Positions 20,760 through 33,511 of a stretch of DNA of 64,000 bases are shown one piece after another. The notes beneath the pieces are model-generated. The model had not been told where the DNA came from. It saw only the letters and a list, made by a program, of their open reading frames with translations, and searched no databases. The stretch covers positions 4,097,001-4,161,000 of the forward strand of contig OX637332.1 in assembly GCA_951799405.1 (NCBI GenBank). Reading direction: 5' to 3'. The number at the start of each line of letters is the position of its first letter. Position 1 is the first letter of the stretch. Source of the DNA: Agapetus fuscipes (Eukaryota > Arthropoda > Insecta > Trichoptera > Glossosomatidae). Both the position numbers and the translations under genes were made by a program.

Positions 20760-20870
20760 AAAACATTTTTTTTATATTACGGCGAGTACCGAGGATGCAA
20801 ACGGATCGTTTGCGAAATCGGTTATGGAACTTAAATATACGCCATAATAAAAAACATAGTTATTTTATTT
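20760..20870 (+). ncRNA. Hammerhead-like element (H6), inactivated
   Basis: A relative of the element at 11013: helix II GCAAAC/GTTTGC and GAAATCGGTT (20814-20823) are kept, but the catalytic motif reads CCGAGGA (20789-20795), with U4 changed to C. The flank shares the TGGAAC..AAATATAC order with the minus strand of the 11013 element. Confidence 0.5.
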
Positions 20871-21587
20871 CTTATCCATTTATTTTCGTATTTATTCGCG
20901 TTTTCAGTCAATTCAGTATTCAAACATGAAAATGCAATAATAAATAATGAAGACGCAGTATGTCAAAAAACATTAACTTCTCAACCATATATAAAGCTTT
21001 TAGGGAAGTTTCTGTGTTTGCCAAAATATGTAATTGGTTTTTTTATGCTGTATTGCATCTTTCTTCATCACCATAAAATTGAATTCTTTGTTATTTTCCG
21101 TACAAAATAAACTTGAAACAGCTACTGATTGTGCACCTTTTTGTACAAAAAAAAATTGTGTTGTATTGTCTTTCATCCACTCACTCATATTTTTTAATGC
21201 GTACGTAATTCCTAACTGCAGTATTAATGAGGCTGAATCGAAAGGTCCATTTTCTTTTTAATTTTCAATTTTAGGCTGTACTCTTAACAAATTATGTATT
21301 TTTCTATGACTGTATAACCTCCCACTTGTCCTATTCATGAAACCTTATACCTTATGTAATGTGTAGAGAGCGGATTATGAAATGCATTGCATAAACCCTG
21401 AATATGCCATGTTTTTGTATGTTTATAATTGAAACCAATAAATAAGTTTTCTTATTTAAAATAACTTAAACAAATCCTAAAGTAATAATTTCTGTCTTTT
21501 AAAAACATCAAAATCAGGGAAAATTTACTTGTTTGTCAGAAAAAGTGTCAATATACACATAAAATTGTTCAAATGCATTTCTTGGAC
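20871..21587. other. AT-rich DNA, no gene recognised
   Basis: Overlapping short frames on both strands around 21000-21260 have no recognisable domain and low-complexity composition. Confidence 0.4.
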
Positions 21588-21884
21588 CGGTCCGTAGTCC
21601 AGTGGCTACACCTCGGACTCGTAAAGGTTGTGGATTCGAATCCCGGTGGAGCACAAAAATTTACCATTTATATTTCCAAATGTGCTCTTCGCTGGGTTGA
21701 AAAAATTCATAAACCTTTACCAAAGACCGGTCACTGAAAGGTCCATCCAACCTTACAACAATTTGGTGTTGCTTGAGAATTAGCGCTTTCTACAGCGACG
21801 ACCAAGCTCGCAGAGGGCTTTTGAGGTGGGATACACACAAAAACAGCGCTCACCAAATAAATCATCCTAATATTATTATTATTA
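21588..21884 (+). repeat. Family B SINE, full length with LINE-type tail
   Basis: The tRNA-like head CCGTAGTCCAGTGG...GGATTCGAATCCCGG (21592-21646) is followed by AAAGACCGGTCACTGAAAGG, the GACGACCAAGCTCGCAGAGG block and the LINE-like 3' end ACACACAAAAACAGCGCTCA with an ATT repeat. Confidence 0.88.
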
Positions 21885-22051
21885 AATGCATATAATCCGC
21901 TTTTTAGTGACGACTGTACCTTCTTTCATGTATTCTCTGGAGAAATAAGACATATCTTATATTGGTGCAGTATTAATCTATATGCAACCTTTTTAATCAT
22001 TTTCTGTAAAAAAAAAAAAATTGACCTATTTTTTATTAAGTATTTAAATAT

Positions 22052-22305
22052 TCCGTCCCCTCAGTGCTTGTTTGGCTTATTCAAAGATGACCTTTCAATG
22101 AGATTTCTTAACAATCACATTCTACACAATCTGAGCTAAGATAACAACGTAAAACACGATAACGTGAAAGTTGTTTTAATTTTTTTTAAACATAAATTTC
22201 CAGTTTTTATAAGACGCAATGGTCCAGTGCGCACACAAACATTGCTCATGTGAAATTATCTCTGATGGGCATAAGACAAACAACACCGAAGGGGATGATT
22301 TACTA
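22052..22305. mobile_element. Family D MITE
   Basis: GTCCCCTCAGTGCTTGTTTG at the left end and GACAAACAACACCGAAGGGG at the right form imperfect inverted termini; the interior has ATTCTACACAATCTGAGC. Confidence 0.72.
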
Positions 22306-22384
22306 ATTGACGGTCGATAAGAAAATATCAAATATTAGTATTTTACTTAGAAAGGGAAACATAAAAGATTAATCGATTCTTAAA

Positions 22385-22435
22385 TATATGTTTTTTTAAT
22401 AAATTTGTTACAAGGAATGCAATTCACCAACATAT
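22385..22435 (-). repeat. Family C 3' fragment
   Basis: AAATTTGTTACAAGGAATGC followed by AATTCACCAACATATTAAG. Confidence 0.5.
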
Positions 22436-23733
22436 TAAGTTATTCTTACTCAAGCTGTCAAATATTTAATTGAAAATTTTAACGTTTTTATTTTATCTTG
22501 TACAGATCATTTTTTTGATTACATTAAAAAAACATTTCTCTTGAAATACGTAAAAATTGACAGAGCTTTGTCGCACATGATTTATATAAACTTTTTTTAG
22601 TCAATGTACTCTATTTTGTAATTGGATTAATACTCACCAATAATCTTTTTTGTATTAATAAAATTTCGACTTGAAGAGGCTAGCTCTTTATTATATTTAA
22701 AAAGAAAAAAAAGTACTTATAAACCTTGGACAACACATTGTACCTTTGATAAAAAATGATTTATTTATCAACCCTTGCGGGTCGTAACTTAGACCTATAT
22801 CTGTCTCTATCCTATTGAAATCAAAACATTAATCCTTTGTGTATGAATCAAATATACCTATATTTTTTATTGTGTACCTACTTGCCTCTAAATCCTAAAA
22901 CCAATCTATCTTTACAAAAATATTTTTTACTTCCTTTATAAGTAAAACTTTTATAAAAATAGTGGATTTTTTTAAGTCTATCATCCATGGGTACGTTTTA
23001 GCATCAACTATTTTTGTATCTAAAAAGGTACCTATTTATGTGATTTTTGGACAACAATGTATCCCTAAAATTCTAACCCCTTATTATTCGTATTCTCCTA
23101 CTATTGTATTATAATATATTTTATACACTTCTACAATTCTTTCTTACCTCTTTAATGAATAATCATATTTTGATGTAATTTTAATAGATATACCAAACGT
23201 AAAGAAAATTTTCAAATGTAAACATATTGTTGTTAATATTCATAGATCGTAATGGAATAAATGTTTAGTTTTAAGGTTTGAATAACTTCGCGTAGATAGC
23301 ACTTCTTTAAAATGTAAGAAATAACTTTTAAGAATTCTCGAAAACCTTCATTGTTTAAAACAAGAATATCAGTCAATATTTGTGTAAAAAATAGTTTAGA
23401 GTATTATGAAAATATAAATTTAACTTTTTCAGCCTATGTCACGTAAACCGAGTGTGTACTTTAATTCTTAAATTTCAGTATTAAATTGATTTTAAATTGC
23501 TCGGTGTACAAGTATCATGTGTAAGAGATTTTCGTCGCTAGGAAGTTTCTAACTTGGGTGGAAGTCTCGACGGCCGTCGGTTGGTCTTACCGTACATATT
23601 TGAAGATAGGACGAAATGAAACACGGCGGTGTCTGAACAACCGATTGTTGTTTCATATAAAGTTGATCGGCTTTTGATAAACCGCAATGTTTTATTAAGT
23701 CCTACCTCCGAATAGATACGGTAAAATCTATTG
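22436..23733. other. AT-rich DNA, no gene recognised
   Basis: No frame or repeat was recognised. A more GC-balanced part near 23560-23700 is unique here and interrupts the AT-rich background. Confidence 0.4.
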
Positions 23734-24230
23734 ACGGTCGTAGTCTAGTGGTAACACTTCAGACTCGTAAATGGAAGGTGATGCGTTCGAATCTCGGCGG
23801 AGCACAAAAAATATACCATTTATATTTTAAAATTTGCTGTTTGTTGAGTTAAAAATGCATACACCTTTACTAAAGACCGGTCTTCTAAAGGTTCATCCAT
23901 CCTTAAAACAACTGGGTCTTGCTTGAGAATTGGCGCTTTGTAGTGACGACCAAGCTCGTAAAAAGTCCGATCGATAGCTCAATTGGTAGAATGCTTGCAT
24001 TCCATGCCGAGAGCAAGTGTTCGATCCCAAGGCTTACTCAAACTTCACAAGAAATGAGAACCAGCCCCCCCGGGAGCTGGAAAACCCCCACTTCAACTGA
24101 AAGTGGTTGGTGTGAGGCCGGCCCTCTTGCCCGTACAAAATAAATAGGTCCAGGAATGCCACATGCGTCACCTTTGGGGATAACGCAGGCAAGAAGTTAC
24201 ACTATATGTGTAGCTTACTTGCGTTTGCGT
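23734..24230 (+). repeat. Composite SINE: family B joined to family A
   Basis: Family B head (CGTAGTCTAGTGG; GCGTTCGAATCTCGG) and body to GACCAAGCTCG, then TAAAAAGTCCGATCGATAG into the family A head, with an internal deletion between GTTCGATCCC and AAGGCTTACTC. It ends with two TTGCGT units. Confidence 0.82.
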
Positions 24231-25725
24231 CGAGACTTCCGCTCCAGACTTTATTATGCTAAAGATAGAAAGTAAGGATTAAGAGTTTTGTGTTTGGTAG
24301 GTAATGCGTCGTATGGACTCTAAACATATATTGATTATCGTATAATAATATTGCGTTTGCATAAATTTCAACCTATAAATTTATGCAAATTTAAAATATA
24401 ATATTAAACTTTGTCTTATGTTCCTCAAAATTCATTAACAGAAAATAATAATATGCGAAACGAGATTTAGATCTTACAAATTGTTCAAATTTAAACTTTG
24501 CGAATTACAACTACAAAATTTGAACTCGTCATATCATTTTTGCTATCATATGTATTTGTTATCAGATTATACGGAACTCCTTTAATTTATATGTGTGTTT
24601 GGAAAAGATTTGAAAAAAAATGCAAAATATCATCAAGAGAGGCTCCGAGCCCCGTTATTTATTTTTCAAATTAGATATTGTATTGAACTTCTCTTTTTAT
24701 TTTCTCTATGAAGAAATTATCATGAAAGTTTATTATCATCCAAAAACTGATTTTGGGCAATTGGAGTGTCGTTTTTTAATAGACGAAATGTACTTAGACT
24801 AATTAAATATGTATTTGATCAACAAAAAAACCTTGAACAAACGATTCTAAAAAATCTAATAACGCTAAGTTTAGCTTGCATGAATATCGTTGATTTTAAA
24901 ATAATATAAATGTTAGTATTTGACAATATATTTGGACTCTCAATATATATTTCAACACATTAAAACTACATCTAAAAACATGCGATTTATGATTCTTTTC
25001 GAATCAATAATAGAGCATTGGTTTTCGTATTGGAACGATTCGAGATATTATACGGAAAAATTGTAGCTAGCCGTGTGAAAAAATAGTTGGAAATAAAAAT
25101 TGTAACTTATTTAATGAGAATAACCAAGTTAAATGGAATTTCTTTTTTTGGTTTTATATATGTTTATTGTTAATAAGATATCATATTGAGCTACGTGGAT
25201 TTTTTTTACATTGAGTAATGCAATATATATCATCAGAAAATGTAAGCCCTTTTCCTTCTTATTTACATATCAAAATTACAAAACGAGTTCAATGTGCTGA
25301 AATTCTGAATTTATCTCGTTTTTGAGTTCGTTTTTTTTTGCTATGAGAAGTGATTACATATTTAAAAACCTGTTGAATAAACATTAAACATATTTTAGGA
25401 AGTCTGTTTTTACACTGAAAAAAAAATGAAACTCATCTCGAAATTATTGTGTTATCTTCTCTGACGCATTTAACATTTTTCAAATCCATAAATCAGTCCT
25501 TGGATCAAGTAAATAATAAAACAACCTCTAAGTTCAACAGGTACTAGTGTTATTTCTGATAACAACTAGTTAACGACTAAAATATGAAAATTTGCCACCT
25601 TAATTGGGAAAGTGAAAACATAAATTTGATGAAGTGAATCTAGACTGGTGAATCAGTAAATTATTACTTGAATTACATTGTTTTTTTTTTAACTAGTTAA
25701 AGTTAGTTAAAAAATATAAATTATT
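24231..25725. other. AT-rich DNA, no gene recognised
   Basis: Long A/T runs and only short meaningless frames; no repeat family identified. Confidence 0.45.
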
Positions 25726-26116
25726 GCCTTGTTATCCCCGAAGGGGTCGCATGTGGCGATTCGGGACCTATTTATTTTTACGGGTAAGGGGGCCAACCTC
25801 ACACGAACCACTTTCAGTTGTAGTGGGGGTTTCCCAGCTCCCGGGGAGGCTGGTTCTCATTTCTTGTGAAGGCTGAGTAAACCTTGAGATCGAACCCTTG
25901 CTCTCGGCATGGAATGCAAGCATTCTACCAATTGAGCTATCGACCTTTTTACGAACTTGGTCGCCGTCGTTACAAAGCGCCAATTCTCAAGCAAGACCCA
26001 GTTGCTGTAAGGCTGGATGGACCTTTGGTGACCGGTCATTGGTAAAGGTTTATGCATTTTTCAACCTAGCGAAGAGCCAATTCTCAAACAAGACCCTGTT
26101 GCTGTAAGGCTGGTTT
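25726..26116 (-). repeat. Composite SINE: family B joined to family A, with a partial B repeat
   Basis: The minus-strand order is family B, then GACCAAGTTCGTAAAAAGG, then the family A head (GATAGCTCAATTGG) and body, ending at TTCGGGGATAACAAGG. At 26077-26116 the stretch AATTCTCAAACAAGACCCTG is a second, partial family B piece. Confidence 0.8.
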
Positions 26117-26788
26117 GAAAGAAATAAATTTGCAGCGTGAATGTTAAAGAAGGAAATGATAAAAGGATTGGTATGAATAAATGGAGAATCATTATTCAAT
26201 GATAAAAAGTTGTGAAGGCAACTCTGCAGAGGCTCTGGCCGCCCCTTGCGAAATTGTAACAGAATTACGGTAATAGAATCATATTTTTGCAAGATGTACC
26301 AAGTTTGCTCACAATAAAACGGTCTCTTCGAACTCAAAATGCCTTTATTTTTTCAGTAAAAACACTATTGAAAAATGAGGTAGGACAACGTGAATTTTTT
26401 TTGAAAATCTACAATATTCAAATTCATGCATTCCATACAAATTCATACGTTACACTCCCACTCGTCTTTTACCTCACGGAAATAATTTATGACGTTTTTA
26501 GTACACTGAATTCAAGATCTGAATTATTAAGAGATTTTTCAGGTGTGAGTAGGTGGACTGAATTTTCACAATAAAATCAATAAACGAGGCTGTATGTTTG
26601 TATATTTCTAATGATCAGAATATATATTTTTTTTAATTTTATCCAAAAAATGGTATCTGTTTTTTTTTTTTAATATATTACTTATTTACACAAAACTGGA
26701 ATTCTTATCAAATGATCTTGAAGATATTTTTAAATTATGGAGACAATTAAAATAAAATAGAATTGTACAGGAGCAATAAAATTTCATA
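26117..26788. other. No gene recognised
   Basis: A minus-strand frame near 26141-26337 with PEPLQSCLHN is moderately complex but unidentified; the remainder is AT-rich. Confidence 0.35.
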
Positions 26789-27067
26789 CGTAACTGAGCT
26801 ACACATTCTTGTCGCGCGTTGGCCGTAAGGGTTGCACGTAGCGAGTGGAACCTATTTTTTTTGCAGGTAAGGGGGCCGGCCTTACGCCAACCACTTCAAT
26901 TTATGTGGGAGTTTCTCAGCTTCCGAGGGGCTGGTACTCATTTCTTTTGAAGGCTGAGTAATACTATAAACACCGAAACGGAAAACCATTTGTGACACCG
27001 TCGGTGGGATTCGAGCCTGAGTTCTCGGCATGGAATGCAAGAACTCTATTATATGAGCTATCGACAG
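26789..27067 (-). repeat. Family A SINE, diverged
   Basis: It keeps GTAAGGGGGCCGGCCTTACG, a GTGGGATTCGAGCCTGAG head and TATGAGCTATCGACAG. Confidence 0.75.
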
Positions 27068-28300
27068 AAATTTTTTTTTTTGTATTTTTTCTTAGTCACC
27101 ATCGAAATCAAATAATTTGCTGAATTACCATTGTTCACGTGAATATTTTTTTGTAAAAATCATCACCAGATTTTAATTAATTAACAATGTTGAAAATATT
27201 TACATTATTAGTTAAAATATAAATTATATGTGAAATCAATAAGTAAACTGATTTACAAAAAAATAAATAATAAAGAACAGAAAAATAAAAGGTACATTCT
27301 CTGTTTACAAAGCAAATCACACGGAGTGTGTTGCGGTAAGGGCAGTCAGAGTGAAAAAAAATTACAGGAATAGATGACAGAGTCCACAGTGGGGTAGAGT
27401 GCCCTCTTCACTCTGGAGTGTAGACCCCACACACTCTTATGAGAACATTGTCACCCTTTTTTTTTCTATTTTTACATTCCACAATGCATACACCACTTCT
27501 CCTTCTATTTGCTTTTATTCTCATTAAAAATTTCCCGCTCCTCACAATATTTCAAAGCAGGGAAATCTTTTTTTTTTGCATTCTCTACGGAATCAAATTA
27601 TTATTTTTCAATGACGCAAGATATCGATTTGATTTTGTATTTAAAAAAAACATTAACTTTTTCAAAATTTGTTGGAATTTAAAATTAAAAAAAATAAAAC
27701 ATAATTAAAATAAAATTGAAAAATAATAAATTGTGTAAAATGATAGCGTTTTTTTAATTTATATTCATGTTGGTTTTACGAGAATTCCTTGGTTTTCTTT
27801 CCTCAAAATGTTAGAATTTGAAAGCTTGAAAAAGATTTTTAAAACAAATAAAAAATTACTTAAATGTGTATCACATTTTTTATTATTCATATTTTGTTTT
27901 AATATATTCTTGAATTAATGCAAAAATACACCGAAATGTTTACGTGAAAAATGGAAATGTAAAAAAATCAATTTCTATAAAATAAGATCAATTTGAATAT
28001 GAATGAAAAATAGGAAAATTATTATAATAATAATGGCTGGAATGGAAAAGCTGTCTTGTTTTGAAGGGCGTTTTGAATGGAACGAACCTACACAATTTTT
28101 CAATCTAAGGACTCATTTATAGAAGGAAAAAAAAATTCAAGATGACAAATTTTCATGAATATTTTTTTTTATTGACGTGACGAGTTCACAGCGGTTTTTC
28201 CTTACAATCACAATCATAATTTTCATTTCATTTAAAAAAAAAAAATTATAATTACATTTCTTTTAAATTTATATTTTTGGTAGACATTTGGTAGACATCA
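27068..28300. other. AT-rich DNA, no gene recognised
   Basis: Includes a GC-richer patch at 27300-27440. An 89-codon frame at 27439-27708 is dominated by F, I, L and N from T-rich DNA and is not considered coding. Confidence 0.4.
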
Positions 28301-28556
28301 TTTCCTTGACTTATAGGTTGGTATGAGGCTGACCATCCATACTGTAAAAAATGGTTCAATTTGCCAATGTCACCCCTGTTTCAGGGAATGTCGGCAAGAG
28401 TTGCAGGGCTTATGTTCATTTGAGGTTTGGATTTTATTTGTAAGTACACAATCAGCATTTGTAAGCGCGAACTACACGTGTTTGTTTGTGGGCATACATC
28501 TGAGAGCTTTGAATGAATATATCCTTGCAACTTAGATTATAGTTTATATTATAGAT
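28301..28556 (+). repeat. Family E copy, TTATAGA-tail subfamily
   Basis: Almost identical to the copies at 11704 and 29426, including CACAATCAGCATTTGTAAGC. Confidence 0.9.
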
Positions 28557-29074
28557 CAGTACTTTTGTATTTCCATGTGAATTGGAGTAAACCAAAGTGG
28601 TATTACACAAAGTTTTTTGTTTAATTTTTAGAAAATAATTTTTATTGTTTTTTTAAAAATAAATCTATATTTAATTTAATTTAATTTGAAAATTATTTTG
28701 TTACTTTCATGTTAGTTTTTAATTTATGAAGCACAACTATCTTGTTTAAACAAAACAGCGTAAAGCAATTTTATGTTATAGGTGTACGAATTATTTTACC
28801 AAAGAAAAGCGTAGTTATAATTTTAAGTACATAATTAAATTAAAAATATATACTTTAATGCTATCAAATGGATGTTAAAGATTATTACTTCAGTTTTTGC
28901 CATCAATCAAGAATATATATGTAAATGTATGCAAATCATTCAAGTATAAAATAATGTTATAGGTAGGCAAGGGAAAAAAGAGACACCAGATAACAGCATC
29001 ATACGTCATAAAAAGAGTTGTAAAATAACAACGATTTATGTTTTACAGTTCTCTTTGACGGTTCGCTTGGACAC

Positions 29075-29390
29075 TGACTGTTATTGTAACTGTAACTCTG
29101 TCGCCATTCCGCTAGAGATGTCCGGAAGCTCTGCAGATTTGTCGCTATTATTTCCTATCCTTGCATACCTAAAATCATTCATATCCATCAATTTTTTCAA
29201 ACATTTCCTTCCTTTATATTCGCTTTGTACATCCCATTTTTTTTACAATTTTACCAATCTGATTCTGCCATTCTTTTCTTATTGTTTCCTTTCCTATTTT
29301 CTCCGTCACATTTACTCTGCATATATACTTTTGCAATTCTTTAATCATCCATTCTTTCTACATGTCCAAACCATCTCATCACATTCTCTT
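29075..29390 (-). pseudogene. Degraded LINE C-terminal piece (RTE-like)
   Basis: With frameshifts and stops, the minus strand reads RWFGHVERMDD and later lysine/arginine-rich stretches before MDMN, as in the C-terminal end of RTE-like reverse transcriptases. The same block occurs at 34960, 42098 and 59222. Confidence 0.65.
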
Positions 29391-29425
29391 GTTTTAAATT
29401 ACACTATGTATTGTACTATGTATTA

Positions 29426-29671
29426 TTCCTTGACTTATAGGTTGGTATGAGGCTGACCACCCATACTGTAAAAAATGGTTCACTTTGCCAATGTCACCCC
29501 TGTTTCAGGGAATGTCGGCAAGAGTTGCAGGGCTTATGTTCATTTGAGTTTGGATTTTATTTGTAAGTACACAATCAGCATTTGTAAGCGCGAACTACAC
29601 GTGTTTGTTTGTGGGCATACATCTGAGAACTTTGAATGGATATATCCTTGCAACTTAGATTATAGATTATA
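29426..29671 (+). repeat. Family E copy, TTATAGA-tail subfamily
   Basis: Full length, with a clean GATTATAGATTATAG tail. Confidence 0.9.
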
Positions 29672-29844
29672 GATTGTACCTTTATTTAAACTTACTCTTA
29701 AATTACATTTTTCTGTTGATCGATGGTTTTTGCACATTTGTATATTTTACTGAGATATATTTTGTACAATAATTGACGCACACATAACCATATACTTACA
29801 AATTACAAACATGTTTGTATCATTTCAGGGAAATGTAAGAATTG

Positions 29845-29935
29845 ATGTATAGTAGGAAACAAACATTTAATAAATATTTATTATTTAATTTTACAAACGT
29901 TTTCGATAATATATCATCGTCAGGTATACAAAAAT
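29845..29935 (-). ncRNA. Hammerhead ribozyme-like element (H7)
   Basis: Minus strand: CTGACGA (29923-29917), an extra T, helix II GATA/TATC with loop TAT, GAAA and AACGTT ending in T (29904-29895). The first two helix I pairs (AC/GT) are kept. One arm only is recognisable, so the long palindrome seen in other members is lost or was never complete. Confidence 0.62.
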
Positions 29936-30969
29936 TCAATATATATTTTGTAATGTAATAAGCCAAACTTATTGTCAATATTTCTACCTTTTTATAATGA
30001 GAAGGATATATTTAATAGAGTGGTGTTATTATAAAATGGAAAAGTGTAGAAGTAATTTACTAGAAATTATGAAAATTCTTGAGATTATAGATTTGAACGA
30101 GGAGTTTTGCTTGTTGTATTTAAAGAAAAAATTAAAATAAAATTTGATAATAAAAAAATATTGTGATCCCCTCCTCTAGATTGGTGCACTATTAAATATT
30201 CCGTAGGAGTTTTATATAGATAAAAAAAAGTAAATATATTGACATTAAAAAAACAAAGATAATGTTAAAAAAAGGTTTGTAGACACGTATGAAATATCTG
30301 GAATAGAACGAAAATTGTGATTGATTAAATTCTATTTAATTATCAACTATTAGAAAAAAAAGAACTAAAAAAAAAAGTTATTCAGAAATGTTTAGAAAAA
30401 AACAGTGTGTATTATTTAGGAAAGTTTTTTATTAATTAATTAAGAATACTTCATTTCAAATATTAATGTATAATATATTAATTATAAACTTCAAAATGAA
30501 AATTGAAAGCACTGTCATACTGCCCTTGTAAAATGTTAGGGGGAGTCTTGTATTTTTCATTTTACATTGTCGACTGAAGAATTTCATTGTTGAATCAAAT
30601 TTCTGTAAAATAAAAATAAAATTATAATTGAATTTCTAAATGTTGACTTTTAACATATGTAGTATTAAGTCAGTATTATATAATAGAATATTCCAATTGT
30701 CTGATGTAATACTTTTCAATGTAATATCATATGCTCGTACTTATTTATTTTTTGTTTACAAAATGTTTCTGTTTACGTTATTGGAAATCATTAAAATATA
30801 TTTATTGATAATTACAACTATTGGAATTTTTGTTTCGAATCAATTAAATATATTTTACATAAAACCATATTAAATTACACATTTTTGGATTCAGAGAATA
30901 CCATTTTATTTCATTGTGTCGATAATATAGCCATTCGGAATACCTTCTTCATTATTTGAAATTATTAGA
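29936..30969. other. AT-rich DNA, no gene recognised
   Basis: No supported feature. Confidence 0.45.
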
Positions 30970-31178
30970 TTCCTTAACTAATAGGTTGGTATGAGATTGA
31001 CCCCCCATGCTGTAAAAACTTGTTTTATTTTTATCAATGCCACCCTGGTTTCAGGGAAAGGCGGCAGGAGTTGTAAAATTTATTTTCATTAGAGGTATGG
31101 ATTATTTTACACATTCGCGAATGCATTAAATGTGAGCCTTAAATCTCAATATATCTTTGCAACTCACATTAAAGATGA
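30970..31178 (+). repeat. Family E copy, diverged
   Basis: It starts TTCCTTAACTAATAGGTTGG and ends TTTGCAACTCACATTAAAG, with a deletion of the AGCGCGAAC block. Confidence 0.75.
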
Positions 31179-31989
31179 GAAGTTCAGTCATTATTATTTT
31201 TTTAATGAATTGATTGTACGAATCATGGTGTGGAAAGATCGGGTTTCTCAATGCTCAAAAAACCTAAACTCTTAAAGGAAGTTGACAGTTTTTCTCTACT
31301 CTGCGGTTCTGAATATACATTTTTTTTAATTCCATACAAAAATTGGAGTAACTTCATAAACATTTTTTTTTCATATTTCATTTAGAAATAATCATAAAAT
31401 TTTATCAATAGAAGGCAATTTTTTATTTTTTTTTTCATAAAAAAGTTAATATTATTCTGCATTTAAACCCTAAACAAGCCCTAAAATAATGGTGATGTTA
31501 AGACATTATAACTTAAATAACTATATTATCGACAAAATTTATGGTTTTCTCTTTATTTACTCATCATTGACGCAAAAATGTAATAAAAACATGAAAAACC
31601 ATTTCCGACAATATCATTACGTATTATTTTTACAAAAACAAAAACTCAGGGTTTGTAATAATTAATAATTTAAATGTTTTGAACGTTGAACAAATCTGTA
31701 GATTATGAAAGTAGAAAACAAAATTATGTAGTCACTTAATATATTTAAAATGAAATTACAAAATGTTTATTACGTAATTGTTTATTTAATATTATGTTGT
31801 TAATTGTTATATTTTTAATAAAGTCATACTATGATTACAAATAAAATTCCAACATTTTTTTATTTCTTATTCTGAATCTTTAATTCACATTAAAATAATT
31901 TCTCATTGGTCACATTTGTTTCAAATTATTTTTACTTGAAACTTTCCTTAATTTAGTAAAATAAAAATAAAAACATTTATATTTTGTAT
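31179..31989. other. AT-rich DNA, no gene recognised
   Basis: No supported feature. Confidence 0.45.
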
Positions 31990-32212
31990 TGTTTGTGTAT
32001 TAGCACTGTGAAAATTCATATTTATTAATACTTTTAATTTTAAGGATCAATTCCAATAAAGCACTGCTTTATTTTCATTTATATATAATTTATTTAAAAA
32101 TATATATTTACTAACGTTTTCGATATATTATCATCGTCAGGTTATTTTTTTTTTTTAATAAATTATTTATAAGTGAAAATAAAGCAGTGTTTTATTGGAA
32201 TTGATCCATAAA
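31990..32212 (-). ncRNA. Hammerhead ribozyme-like palindromic element (H8)
   Basis: It begins with the shared end block GTTTGTGTATTAGCACTGTG (31991-32010). Arms GGATCAATTCCAATAAAGCA and complement (32044 and 32207) surround a minus-strand core: CTGACGA (32140-32134), an extra T, helix II GATA/TATC with loop ATA, GAAA plus AACGTT ending in A (32121-32112), and helix I AC/GT continuing into A/T arms. It is structurally the same as H7. Confidence 0.68.
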
Positions 32213-32694
32213 ATTAACAACATTAATTTATCTTGACCAGAAGTTTTCAACATTGAGCGCTTTTGACGTTATTAACTTGCTTTTCTTAATAAAATAACAA
32301 AAATAATAATTAAACGCTACAAACAGACAAAATATGTTCTCGTTTGAGTCTGAAGGTGCCACGATGAGGTTAAAATTATTTAACTTTGCACATTCACAAT
32401 GTTGCCATTTTACTTATGTCTAAGAATTTCATTTATTTCCAGGGCACCTAGTTTTTGCTTAAAATCTATGTTTGATTTATATTTAATTCAATAGAAATTA
32501 ATCTTCACAATTTGTATATTATACAAACATTAAGACTTTTAAAGATTTCTCGTTATTCAAGGCAATTTTTCTTATTTTAAATTAGAATACATACATATGT
32601 GTTTGTGTACAGTTTGAACAATTTTGCGCGATATTATATTTTAATATATATTTTTTTTATTTCTTTTAATATTTCCAGCTTGGCAGAAGTCTCC
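32213..32694. other. AT-rich DNA, no gene recognised
   Basis: No supported feature. Confidence 0.4.
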
Positions 32695-32865
32695 ACTTTT
32701 CAAGTGATCGTATCGATAGATAGTAAGAGACAAAACATGGCCGCGAGTGAACAGCTGATCAGGTAATCACATGTCTTGATAGAAATGGTAAAAAAAAATA
32801 TCGTCCGCTGGCTATTCACGCGCGGCCATGTTCTATCGCTTGCTATCTAACGAAACAACCGTTAT
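32695..32865. repeat. Imperfect palindrome, MITE-like
   Basis: GATAGATAGTAAGAGACAAA, ACATGGCCGCGAGTGA on the left and TCACGCGCGGCCATGT, TCTATCGCTTGCTATC on the right are inverted relatives. No terminal duplication was identified. Confidence 0.5.
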
Positions 32866-32995
32866 GAATATCTAGAATCTTTTGCGATTGTTTTATGAAA
32901 ACAATAACATAAAAAAGTGGCATTTGCGTGCGTCATCAATGTTTACTTTTGCAAGCGTTTTTATTATACTAATCAAAAGAATTTCCTTATCTCCA

Positions 32996-33236
32996 ATGTA
33001 ATTTGCAAAGATATGCTAACATTTAAGATTCACATTAAGTGCATGTCCACAAATAGACACGTGTAAGTTGGCACTTACGAATGCTGCATGTGTACCTAAA
33101 CATTTAAATCCAAACCTCAATAAACATAAACCCTGCAACTTTTGTAGACCTTCCCTGAAACAGGGGTGACATTGGCAAAGTGAACAATTTTTAAACAGTA
33201 TGGCTGGTCAGCCTCATACCAACCTATATGTCAAAG
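32996..33236 (-). repeat. Family E copy
   Basis: Full length, from TAATTTGCAAAGATATGC to ACCTATATGTCAAAG. Confidence 0.82.
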
Positions 33237-33511
33237 ATAATTATTTATAATAATAAATTACTTAATTCATAGTTTATTGATGTATGTTCTTACTAAGACA
33301 ATATATTAGTTACAGTTCGAACCAAGTGGTTAACATCACCGACTTTCTTTCTCAGAGTACAAAGTTCAATCATAGATAGTGATCGTTAACTATTTTTCGA
33401 TCTAAGCATGATTTTTTTTCCCGTCTGACGATCTGTCAGAAAAACTCCCCTCGCCTCACATCAAACAGGGTTGGTTTGAGATAGCCCCTTTATGTTATTA
33501 GTATCTATTTA

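Noticed and set aside
21588..21660. tRNA genes at SINE heads (here and at 41580, 58830, 60474)
   Set aside because: A and B boxes are present, but acceptor stems do not close and the sequence continues into a SINE body present in many copies.
26050..26337. 95-codon minus-strand frame as a gene
   Set aside because: It overlaps a family B piece and has no recognised domain or splice sites.
27439..27708. 89-codon frame
   Set aside because: Built from T-rich DNA, giving almost only F, L, I, N and K; no domain, no signal of selection visible.
28323..28535. Repeated 60-70 codon frames reading MRLTTHTVKNGSLCQCHPCF (also 44215, 47713, 50853)
   Set aside because: These are translations of family E copies in a chance open frame; the similarity follows the DNA repeat and no coding constraint is evident.
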